Assembly: GCF_051106095.1 (NCBI RefSeq)
Contig: NC_135786.1
Coordinates: 30,859,501 to 30,923,500, forward strand
Direction of reading: 5' to 3'
Length of the DNA stretch: 64,000 bases
DNA from: Pogona vitticeps
Taxonomy: Eukaryota; Chordata; Lepidosauria; Squamata; Agamidae
In this document: positions 12,101 to 24,100 of the stretch, piece by piece
Numbering within the stretch: the first letter of the stretch is position 1
How the letters are laid out: each line of letters starts with the position of its first letter
Translations under genes and position numbers: made by a program
The notes under the pieces: generated by a model
The model's database searches: none
What the model saw: the letters and a program-made list of their open reading frames with translations, nothing else
What the model was told of the DNA's origin: nothing

Positions 12101-15100
12101 TAGGCGAAATGTTGTCTTAATAAAAGTAATAAATTGCTATGTCTGGGAGACTCCCATAGAAGCATGTTGTGCATTTTCTCATTTTATTATATTTCTACAA
12201 GCATCTAAGGCAGGGGTCCTCAAACTACGGCCCACGGGGCACATCCAGCTCACCTTGTCTTTCGATCGGTGGCGGTATAGTGGTTGCTCACACGAGAAGG
12301 AGAATCTCCTTCTCGCACAACTTTTCCACAGTCATCGGAGGAGGAAAGATTGTGGGATTATAATGCTGACGTCATCCCACACAGTTTCCTCTTTCGATGG
12401 CTGAGGAGTGTCACACTCCTGCCTGTGAGTAGCAGGAAAGAAGAAGACAGAAGAGAAGTGAGAACAGCAGGTAAGTGTGTTTAGGGGAGAAGAGGGGGCC
12501 CTCACCTTTCAAGAAATAAAATTAGGCCAATTTTGGAAACTAGTAGAAACAAATGTCTTTGTATTGAATTTGTGATTTATCTACTACAGTCTTTATTATA
12601 ACATCCAAAATCAAGTCTTTCTATACCTTTTTAAATTTTAATATATTTCAATTTTAGATAGCAAAAAACCTCCATTTAATCACTTACTAACATTATAACC
12701 ATTATAATAAAAATTCACCCCTATCAAGTAAAAAAAAGGGACCGAGTCCTTTTTCTCTCTCACTTGATCCATTCGTTCATATTGTTTTCACACCATAGTC
12801 CGCCCCCCCAACAGTCTGAGGGACAATAAACTGGCCCCTTGTTTAAAGAGTCTGAGGACCCCTGATCTAAGGCTTGGCCTTTTGCATTTTATTTGCATTT
12901 GCTTGCTCCTACACCATTTCTTACCTCCTGCAATCAATACAGAGAACATCCAGCAGACTTTTCTTTAACTATTCTGCTGTCTGCAAAAATCTAAGCCTCT
13001 CCTTCACATGACACAATTGCCCAAAACCACATCAGGCAGATAGAAGGGTTACTTACCTGTAACCATGGTTCTTCAAGTGGTCATTCTGTGAATTCACACA
13101 TAAAGGGTTAACCAGCGCCAGCGTAGGTCTCTTCGGAATGTTCCAGAGCTCTGAAAAAGAAACAAAGTTAGGGCTGCCTATACTGCGCATGCTCCGCCCA
13201 CCCAAGCCTCAGTTCCGTTTATCCGCCACAGGTAAGCAATCCATGCTCGCGAACGCAGTGACGGATAGCGGGGAGGTCGGGTGGGTTGTGTGAATTCACA
13301 GAATGACCACTTGAAGAACCATGGTTACAGGTAAGTAACCCTTCTTTCTTCAGCGTGGTCTTCTGTGAATGCACACATAAAGGGTGACTAACAAGCTATC
13401 TTACCGGAGGGAGGGCCGTCACTGAAAGGCAGAAGACAGCACAGCTCTCCCAAATCGTGTCTCCTGTTTGGCCCTGAGATCCAGACGATAGTGTGAGATA
13501 AACGTGGATACTCGGGACCATGTAGCAGTCCTGCAGATATCTGACAAGTCCACACCACGAAGCAACGCCGCTGAAGAAGACACAGCTCTCGTGGAGTGAG
13601 CCCGTAGGCCATCTGGAGGTGTTCGATGTTGAAGGTCATAGGCCAAGGAGATAACCGAAACCAACCATCTAGAGAGTGAGGAGGAAGAAGCGGGAAGACC
13701 CTTCTTGTGACCGTAGAAACACAAGAAGAGTTTGGGTGATAGACGAAAGTCCTTGGTCCGAGAAACATAGAAAGAAAGAGCACGCCTGACATCTAGAGAG
13801 TGGAGCATGCGCTCAGTGTCAGTAGATGGTGAAGAGAAGAAGGTTGGCAGTATGAGAGGCTGATTCACGTGAAAGTCAGAAACCACTTTAGGAAGAAAGG
13901 AGACATCTGTATGAAGGATGACCTTGTCATGATAGAACTGTAGAAAAGGTTGGTCCGCTCTAAGTGCGGCTAGCTCACTGGCCCTCCTGGCCGAGGTAAT
14001 CGCGACCAAAAACAACACCTTGAAGGATAACATCTTCAGATCGCAGGTAGCAAGTGGCTCAAAAGGTGGCCGCATCAGAGCTTGAAGGACCAAGTGGAGA
14101 GACCATTGTGGAACTGGTCGTTTGATTGGAGGCCTGGCGTGTGCAACCCCTTTAAGAAAAGTTTTAACAGTGGGGTGCGAAAACAGCCGAGATGCTGAAG
14201 ATCCCGTGGGTTGAAAGGACACGATGGCAGCAACATAAACTTTGAGGGTGGACACAGATAAGTGAAAGTCGAACAGGTAACGCAAAAACTGCAACAGAGC
14301 CGAAAGGGAGGTAGGCGATGAAGGTAGACCCCTTTCGGAAGTGAACTTCAGGAAGCTCTTCCATTTGTAGCCATATAACAAGGAAGTAGAGTCCTTCCTA
14401 GACTTATCTAAAATCTCTTTGATTTCGGGCCTATTCTCCACGCTGTGAGATGAATCGTGTCGATATCGGGGTGGAGAATCTTCCCCGCATCCCGGGAAAG
14501 GAGATCTGGAAGAGAGGGGAGCTTGATGTAGTCCGATGAGAGTGTGAGCAGAGTGGGAAACCACGGCTGGCGTGGCCAGAAGGGCGCTATGAGAATCGCA
14601 GGGACAGGATCGTGAGAAAGCTTCACTATTGTCCTGTGAACCAGTGGGAATGGGGGGAAAAGGTAAAGAAGGCCCATTCTCCACGAGATCATGAAAGCAT
14701 CCCCTTCCGAGTGCAGACCCCGTCCCGCCTTGGAGGCGTAACGAGGACACTTCTTGTTGCGCTCCGTCGCAAAAACGTCCAAGACCGGAGTACCCCAACG
14801 ACGGCATAGATGAAGGAACACTGAAGGGTTGAGTTCCCATTCGTGCATCTGACTGCTGCGGCGGCTGAGCTCGTCCGCTCGTGAGTTGTCTTCTGTGGAC
14901 ACATGAATGGCTCGGAGAAAAATGTGGTGACGATAACACCATTCCCATAGAGTTATTGTTAGAAACAGTAGGGAGTGGGAGCGAGTGCCCCCCTGTTTGT
15001 TGAGGTAGTACATGGCCGTGGTGTTGTCTGTGACAACCTGAACACCACGGCCACGTACTAGTGGGAAGAAGGCTCTCAAGGCTTTGAAGATTGCTAGCAC

Positions 15101-18100
15101 TTCTAGTAGGTTGATGTGGAACAGGCGCTCCTGGTGCGACCATAGAGCATGAACAGAATGACGGCCGCAGTGGGCTCCCCATCCTGTGGGGCTCGCATCC
15201 GAGGTGACCTGAACAGTCAATTTGAGAGGCCGAAAGGGGCGACCTACTTGCAGATGAGGGGCGTAGGTCCACCATTGAAGTTGTTGGGAGAGTTCCGGGG
15301 TGACTCTGAGACGTTTGTGTTGAGGATCTCGCAAGGGATTGAACAGAGATAGTAGCCAGACCTGAAGAGACCTGAGTTTCAGCCTGGCATGAGAAAGACA
15401 GGGGGTCGTGGATGACATCAGGCCCAGAAGGTGCTGAGCGTGTGCGGCAGGCACCTTTGCCCCTGGCTTGAACTTTTTTACAGCCTTGCGGATCTTTCGT
15501 ATTCGGCTTCGCGGAAGAAAAATTCGGCCTTTGGAGGCATCTAGTTTTGCTCCGATGTAGTGGATGATCTTGGAGGGATTGAGATGGGATTTGTCGTAAT
15601 TCACAGTAAGGCCCAGACTGTGTAGCACCTGAAGGGTGTAGTTGGTGTTTCTTGCGGCTTGACGTTTTGATGATGCGACGAGCAACCAATCGTCGATGTA
15701 CGGGAACACCTGCACGCCGTGCAACCTTAGAAACGCTGCAACAGGTGCCATACATTTTGTAAAAGTACGGGGAGCTGTGGCCAAACCGAAGGGAAGGGCG
15801 AGAAACTGGTAAACGACATCTTGAAAAATGAACCTGAGAAATTTGCGATGAGCGGGATGAATGGTAATATGAAAGTAAGCGTCCTTTAGGTCTATTACGG
15901 TGAACCAGTTTTTTCTTTTTAGGAGGTGGATGATGGATTCCAACGTCACCATGCGGAAGCGACGGGTATGCAGGTAAGTGTTGAGAAGCCTGAGATCCAG
16001 AATGGGGCGTATGCCTCCTCCTTTTTTGGGAACAGCGAAATATCTGGAATAGAAGCCGTTTAAGATGTCTCTTGCAGGGACGCGTTGGATAGCATCTTTC
16101 TCCAGTAACGAATTTACCTCCTCTTGTAGGGCGGAGTCGAAAGAAGTAAATTCTAAATGACCCAAAGGAGGACGGTCGAGAAATTCCAGTCTGTACCCGG
16201 AGGAGATTATATCTAGAACCCAGGAATCGTTTGTGATGGCGGACCAGTTTGAGAAGAACGGTTGGAGCCTTGTATCGGAGCCGAGGAAGGAGGAAATCGG
16301 AGGTAAGTCAAAGAAAATGTTTTTGTTTCTTGGCAGGTGGTTTGTAAGATTGGCGTCGTTGAGAGGGCTGATTACGGTAAGTCTGCGAGGTGGTAGGGGC
16401 AGACGTCACCCTGGATTGAGACTGATTCTTGTAGGTTCTGAACTGAGGAGAATGCTGATAACGGTTAGGTGACCGTTTCCAGTATGGTTTAGAAAACCTG
16501 GGTTGAGGCTGAATGTAGTAAGACTTGGCAGTCTTTTTAGCCTTGTGAACATCCTCGAGATGACTGTCGGTTTTACTATGGAAAAGACCTGAGGCATCAA
16601 AGGGTAGATCTTCAACTTTGGCTTTTACATCCTCTAAAATGTTTGCAGATCGTAGCCAAGCGTGCCTGCGAAGTGATACGCAGGAGACTAAAATTCTGGC
16701 AGCCGCCTCCACAGAATGCCTAGTGGCGATTCTTTGATGTTTCGAGACAGTCTGCGCTTCCTCGTAGGTGTTCATATAGCCCTGCTTGACTTCATCAGGT
16801 AACAGTTTCAAGGCAGGCATGATCTTGAGCCACAGCTGTTTTTGATATGCACCGAGGGCCGTCTGATAGTTAGCCACACGTAAAACAAAGGAGATGAGAG
16901 AATAAAGCCTCCTGCCCAACATTTCCAGTTTTCTGCCTTCCTTGTTAGTTGGTACAACGTGGGCACGCCCGGAAGGTTTGGAGCAGCTAGATTCCACAAT
17001 GAGAGAGTTCGGGATAGGATGCTTCAGGAGAAATTTAGCGTCCTCGTCATTAATCCTATACATGTTTTCAGTTCTTTTAGGGAGGGGAACCGATGAGGAA
17101 GGGTGTTCCCAGAAGTCTTTGATGATTGAAAGCAATGCTGGGAGATAAGAAAGGCTGGGTGGAGGAGATCTTTCTTTATTAATGTCCCCAAAGATGAGGT
17201 CTTCCTCTGGGGGTGGGGGCTCATCCATGCGAAGCTTAAGAGCCTTGGCTAAACGTGCCAGCATCTGAGAATATGAGGAGAAGTCTTCAGATGGGGATGA
17301 CTCATGGGGATCACCGGTGTCGGATCCCACTGTTTCTCCAAGGGGTAAATCATCCAGTTTAGGTCTTTCAGATGGGGTCTCCTCGGAGACAGAATCCTGA
17401 GACGAAAAGGGGGAGTCATCCTCCGACGAAGAGATCCCATGCTTTTTAGGACGTCGAGGTTCGACGTCGAGTCGGGGAGTCGGCTGCGGTTGGGGTGCCG
17501 GGATGGATGGGAGAGGAGGCTGAGGAGGCCGATCGGGTCCGGGGAGTTGCGGGGCAGCTGGGCCGAGAGGGCGCTGCCGCCGACGTCGACGCTTCCGCGG
17601 TGGCGACGAGTCCGAAGCGGAAGAAGCAGAAGATGACACATAGATGTACTTGACGCGTCGACGTCGATGGCGGCGAGGCGTCGACGCAGAAGATGACGAG
17701 GTCGATGAACGCCTCCGACGATGGTGACGACGTCGTTTGCGCCGTCCCGACGAGGTCGATGACGAATCAGATGAGGAATGCCGGCGACGTCGGGAACGGT
17801 GGTGTCTCTCGACACTCCCCCTGTGCGACGACCGATGTCGATCGCGCGAAAGGTGTTTGCGCTTCTCCTTGTTCTTGCGCGGGATCGAGGGGGAGTGCGA
17901 AGGCAACGGAGACACGGAATGAGCCGGAGATGGCCGCCCAGAGGAAATAGGGCTAGAATGGCCAGAACCCAAGCTTGTAGTGGCTCGTACAAGCTGACTT
18001 GGCGTGGGAGAGGGAGCGCCAAGGGGTCGAATTGGCTCAGCCTGCCTTGGAGGGATTGGTGTAGTCGCCTCCGATGTAGAACCCTTATCCCGTAGAGAAG

Positions 18101-21100
18101 CTTCCAAGATAGGAGAAAGCAGGGATAGGGAGGCAGGCATGGCTTGACTTGGTGCGTCCAGAGATTTCACTGACGCTTTTGTCTTCAATTGTTTTGCAGA
18201 CTTGGGAGCGGAGCCCGCCTGAGCTGCAGAAGATTTCTTAGCCTTTGAGGATCTTTTTGGAGGCTTAGCAGCTGGAGCGTCTGTCGCCTTAGGCGCTGAC
18301 TGCGAGGTAAGCTCCTGCCCTGTGGAGGTAGACGGGGAAGCCGAGGGGAGCTCCATGGCTGAGGGTTTAGAAGCCGAAAGAGCCGCGTCCCACAGATGGA
18401 GCTGAAGGCGTCTCTGCCGAGCTTTCAGGGCAGCCCTGGTGAACGCTTTACAGTGTCTGCAGTCCTGAGGAGAATGCGATTCACCAAGGCAGATCAAACA
18501 AGTGTCGTGCCCGTCCTGATGAGGGATCTTAGCTGAACAGAGCACGCACTTTCTGAAAGGGCCCGATGGTGGTGGGGGCATAAGGAAGGCAAGCAGGCGT
18601 CCGTTAAAAAGGGCGGGAAAAACCAATGGAAGCCCAAAGGGGCGAAAAGAAAGGGAAAAAACGTTACCAGTCCAAACAGTAGGCAGCAGAGTAGTCGGTA
18701 AACAGGCTAGGGTCAAAAACCCAGATGAACAAGCCAATAATTAGCGGATTAAGAACAATCTAACGAGCTGAGAACCAAAGAGAACCACTTCAGCCGGCGG
18801 AGAAATGGAACTGAGGCTTGGGTGGGCGGAGCATGCGCAGTATAGGCAGCCCTAACTTTGTTTCTTTTTCAGAGCTCTGGAACATTCCGAAGAGACCTAC
18901 GCTGGCGCTGGTTAACCCTTTATGTGTGCATTCACAGAAGACCACGCTGAAGAAGCAGTACTTCAGTTACACAGTTATTTAGCATCATGAATGAGATTTA
19001 GCCACAGCTTTCCAATTTACATCACTACGTAAGTGCATCTCGAACAAGTCAGGTATTGATTATTACCTCCATGGTAATGAAACACAAAGACACAGCAATT
19101 ATTTTAGAAAGCCATATAGGATTTTTGGTTTTGGACTTTGTTTTTCTACTAAAATCCCAATTCATGAACGTGGACAGATGCTTGGCAGCAACTCATTAAC
19201 TACATCCTTAAACTACTCTTTTAAATGGAACCTTTTGTTCACCTTTCAAGTATCCAATAACGCAGGTGCCTGCAATGCACTTTCAGTATTTCCTTCTTAC
19301 AGTCCTTGCAGATTGTGGAACATTCACCCTTTTGGATTACAACTTCCAGAATCCCCCAGCCAGCATGGCCATGGATGGGGCTAGTCTCCCTCCCCTCAGA
19401 AATATAGTTTCCAAGCTCTAAATATTTGCTTATGTACTAACTCTGAAACATCTGGAGGGGAAGGATAGACATTTCAAAAAAAAAGGGAGACATGCCCCAG
19501 CAACGTTGTACTGAAAAACTGCAAGTCCTTCTGCCCTTTATATACTTGCATTTGAATGCATTAAGAGTTCCTAGACTGTTTTACAGAACAGGAAAACTGA
19601 TGGAGGGACACAGAGCACATATACACCATTGTTAATATTTTTCCCCCATATGGAGCTACAATCACAGAAGCAGATCCTTGGCAAGGTGCCCGTCATGGCC
19701 CTGTTTGTGTGAGCAGCTCCACAAGCAATCACCTTGCCAAATAACTATTTCTGCAACTGCAGTTCTGCAAGCAGTAAAGACCAACAGGACACCGACCCTT
19801 TGCTTTTACACAGAAGCATTTCAAGTAAATGGTTGTACAAAATGATATGACGCTCTAGATCACAGGCACGCACTACTGTCTTTGCCAGCTGAAAGCATTT
19901 CACAGAGGTTTCTGGTAGAGGTTTACCTCAGGCTTGCTTCTAAAGATTTGTGCAAAGATCACTAAGCTAAGAGCCTTTTGTAGCCAAAATGACAATAAGA
20001 GGCCATCCATAGGCTAAACTAGACAAGATTCAGGAACCATTTCCTACCTTTTCCTCTCCTGCTGAAATACAGCTGAGAGATGGGGTGCTGTAAATTTGGT
20101 TAGGGAAGCACTGGTAGAGTAGAGGAGTATTTGAGTCCTCCTGTTTATTAAAACCAATCTCTTCTCCTAAGCTTCCACTACCTTCTAAGTCCCTCCAGTT
20201 TCATCTGTTCCAAACTTTTACACACAGTCATGAGGACCAGAAACTTATTTTCAAAATGAAAAACCACTGCAAACAACTAAATAGATAGAATACATCACTC
20301 TATGTTCAAAAGATAGCAAAACAGAGTGGTACATGGATGAGGTACTACTCCTCAAGCAGAAAGTTACTTAAAAGAGCTCAAATTCATTCCCCAAACTCAA
20401 TTAGTTTCCATCTGATCATAGCTCACCTGAGTTCTTTTGAAGCAAACTGATTTGGGCATGGAAGAAACCGTCATCTTCTTCAAGTCCTCATCCATGATGT
20501 CTAATGCAAGGGATTTCCTGACCTTCTTAATGGGACTCCTATGCAGCTGTAGAGACAAAAGAATATTTAACCTCTAACAAAAAGCAAACAGAAAAAATGA
20601 TTTGTGAGCTAAAGCCATCTTAAATGATAGGAAACTGTTGTGAAGGCTGGAACATTTAGATATCAATAAGTCATAGGGAATGAAGGTCTATACAGTGGTG
20701 CCTCACAAGACGGGTGCTCCGTTTAATGACGAATCCGCATTACGAGGTTTTTGCGATCGCAAAACGTTTTGAATGGGGGAATTTCACTGCGCGATGATCG
20801 GTTCCCTGTTTCGGGAACCGATTTTCGCTTCCCGATGATCAAAACAGCTGATTGCCGGGGTTTCAAAATGGCCGCCGGGTGCTCAAAATGGCTCCCCGCT
20901 GTGTTTAGGAGCCATTTTTCGCTGCACAGGCACCCGAAAATGGCCGCCCCTATGGAGGATCTTCGCTGGACGGTGAGTTCTTAGCCAATTGGAACGCATT
21001 AACCAGGTTTCAATGGCTTTTTTATTTTTGCTTTATGACGTTTTCGTTCTACAGCAATTTTGCTGGAACGAATTAACGTAATGTGAGGCACCACTGTAAT

Positions 21101-24100
21101 TTATTAATTTTAAATGACAGGGAACTTCTGTGAAGACTAGAACATTCAGGTATCAATGTGTGGGGAATGATTGTAGCTGAATCATTATGGGGAATGACTG
21201 TAGCTGAATAAACTGGTGGCAGATGCCAATGAAAATCCTTCCACACAAGGGTTGGACATACAAAGTCACCACGTTAGCGAGTATGTTGTCTTTTGCAGCT
21301 CAGTATTTAAGGAACAGAAAATGGCAGAAACACAGCCATGGCCTACTCTTGACGGCATCACTGAGCTCAGATCAAAACAAACCCTTCCAGTACAAAGAGG
21401 GGCCATGCAGAGATGGCCAGTTCCAAAATCAGCTCCTACAGATGGATTGACTTCAGCAAAGCCATTCACTTCAGTGCTGTTCGACCAACAAAGCTCTCCT
21501 CAGGAGAGAGCCCACACCAATCATCCTACTTCTTTTTACATTTTGTGTAAGAGGTTGCTTTTGCTTCATATTCCTCTAAATTCTAGATGCATTTCCATAC
21601 TTCTAAAAGGATTCTGACACTAACTTATACGTGGGAGACTGGAAGCGGTAGCTTTTAGTATGGGTGATAGTCTCAGGGGAAAGTGTCCCTGTATTACGAA
21701 TCTGGCTGTGGTCACCTGAAATACCCATGCAAGGTGAGGAAGTTTAAAATTTGGCACCACTCATTCAATGGTCAATGGGGGTCAATGGTAAAAGATCCCT
21801 GTAAACCCTGTTTATTTCATAATTACAGTCGTGCCCCATTTTACGATTGCCCCACATTAGGATGAAAACGCATTACGACGATCGCAAAACGGTGGTATGA
21901 ATAGGGTTTTTTTCGCTTTGCGATGATCGGCTCCCTGCTGCGGGAACCAATTCTTCACAAAACAATAATTTGCAGACAGCTGACCGGCAGTTTCAAAATG
22001 GCTGCCGGGTAAATAAAATGGGTCCCCGCTGTTTTCTAGGACGGATTCCTAGCTGCACAGGCACGGAAAATGGCCGCCCTATGGAGGATCTTCGCTGGAC
22101 GGTGAGTTTCCAGCCCATTGGAACGCATTGAAGGGGTTTCAATGCGTTTCAATGGGCTTTTTATTTTCGCATTACGATGTTTTCGTTCTACAGTGATTTT
22201 GCTGGAACGAATTAACATCGTAATGCAAGGCACCATTGTAACTAAGTATGGAACTAGCACTGCTAATTCAGCAAGTTAGTCACTTTCAGTTTTTAACATT
22301 AGCAACAATGAACTGACTTCCCAACTCCTTTCTAATGTTTTACAAAATAACTTTCAAACTTAGCCTTTCAAGGACTGCTTCTGACCGGCTGGGACTCCAC
22401 CTTCCTGCTCCTCAAGGAAATGCAATCCTCAAGAGAAAAAGTCCCACTCCTTATGTACAACATTGTAGGCCTCCACAACAAGAATGTCGATATGAGAAGA
22501 GCTTGCTAAAGGTAAAAGTCGAAGGCTCCAGTTCCTTGATTCATGCAATAGATCACAGCATGAGCAGTTTGAATTTTTTTCCCCTCCCTTGGGCAGAGAG
22601 GAAGTTGGGCTGCCAAAGCATAGATTTTCACTTGCACAACAAGAGATCTGGGAATCCAGCACTCATGTGCCATCAGAGCATCCTGCTTCACCAGCACCCA
22701 GTAGGGTTCCAGCCTAAATTACTAATACAGCACATTAACCCTCTAACATGAAACGTATACCAAAAGCATTTATTTTGGGAAATAAAGGATTTGTGTTTTC
22801 GAAAGGGGATGGGGAACACATTGTTAGAGAGGAACAGTCTGGCTGACCCAGATTCTTAATGGTCTTAAACCCAGTAATGGCTTGGTCTGATTTTGCAGAA
22901 CTCAAGGATGATTTAAAGAAGAAAGTACACAGTAAGTATTCTAAATAAGATGCTTACCCCCTGTTTTCTCTTCTGTTTCTCTGGCTTCATATCATCTTCT
23001 ATAATCAGCTCAATGCCAGTCTCACTTCTTAGTACCTCTTTTAAATCCTCTTCCAGACTAGGGGTTTGTGGCTAATTCAGGACGCAGAAGAAAACATGTA
23101 TGAAGTGGTCAGTAGCACAGTGTTGTTAAATAGATCAACAGTGTAGCAGTATTTTGTTCTCCGAGTTTATGAAAATTTATTTTTTGGACTAGAACTCTCA
23201 AAATCCCCCAACTAGCATCCTCCCGCCTGATCAATTCCAGGAGTTGTGTAAAGTAATTCTTATTTATTTAAAATATTTTAAACCCATCTTTCTCCTCAAA
23301 TAGGACCCAAGGGTGGCTTATATCATTAAAAAGCAATATTTAATGTTAAAAACAGTAAGCATGCAAATACTATAAAGGATCAAAGAAATGCCTCACTAAA
23401 AAACAGTAAACATAAATAACACCAAAGCACATTCAAAGCAATAAGGTACAACAATCTATTTAAAAAAACCACTCAGGCTGCCAGTCATACAGGCAAAGCT
23501 TGCCTAAAGAGAAAGATCTTTGCCTGCTTGCGGTAGGACAGCAAAGATGGGGCTAGCCGGGCCTCCTGTCAGAGGAAGTTCCAAAGTCTGGCGGCAGCAA
23601 CAGAGAAGGCCCTCTCCCATTTCCCTACCACACACCTATGAAGGCAAGGGGATTGAGAAAGGACTCTCCTGATTATCTTAACAGCTGGGCAAGCCCATAA
23701 AGGAAGATGCGGTCCTTGAGACAGCTTGGATCCAAGCTATTTAGACTCTTCCAAGGTCTCTGTTTGAGGGACGTGGTGGTGCTGCGGGCTAAACCGCAGA
23801 AGCCTGTGCTGCAGGGTCAGAAGACCAAGCAGTCCTAAGATCGAATCCACGCGGCAGAGTGAGCGCCCATCGCTTGTCCCAGCTCCCGCCAACCTAGCGG
23901 TTCGAAAGCATGCAAATGCAGGTAGATATATAGGGACCACCTCGGTGGGAAGGTAACAGCACTCCGTGTCTAAGTTCCACTGGCCATGTGACCACGGAAG
24001 ATTGTCTTCAGATAAAACGTTGGCTCTATGGCTTGGAAACGGGGATGAGCACCGCCCCCTAGAGTCGAACACGACTGGACAAAAATTGTCAGGGGGAACC

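Larger units (their letters stand above)
13042..18955 (-). mobile_element. DIRS-type tyrosine-recombinase retrotransposon, looks whole
   Basis: A 5.9-kb element of the DIRS order in MYBL2 intron 12, in the same orientation as the gene. Parts in element order: right-hand inverted terminal repeat, a Gag-type frame, a reverse transcriptase/RNase H frame, an overlapping tyrosine-recombinase frame, an internal complementary region, and the left-hand inverted terminal repeat. No integrase, protease or target-site duplication is seen, as expected for DIRS. All three main frames are open, so I count about zero obvious breaks, and the insertion is probably young. The inverted repeats still agree closely. 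Ends are set from the internal complementary region and could be off by a few bases. Confidence 0.93.

Noticed and set aside
16233-18095. Plus-strand frames of 60-105 aa across the DIRS Gag region
   Set aside because: Mirror-strand shadows of the GC-rich Gag frame.
23767-23930. tRNA gene
   Set aside because: The A and B boxes belong to a Sauria SINE with a SINE body and tail. No cloverleaf was recognised.
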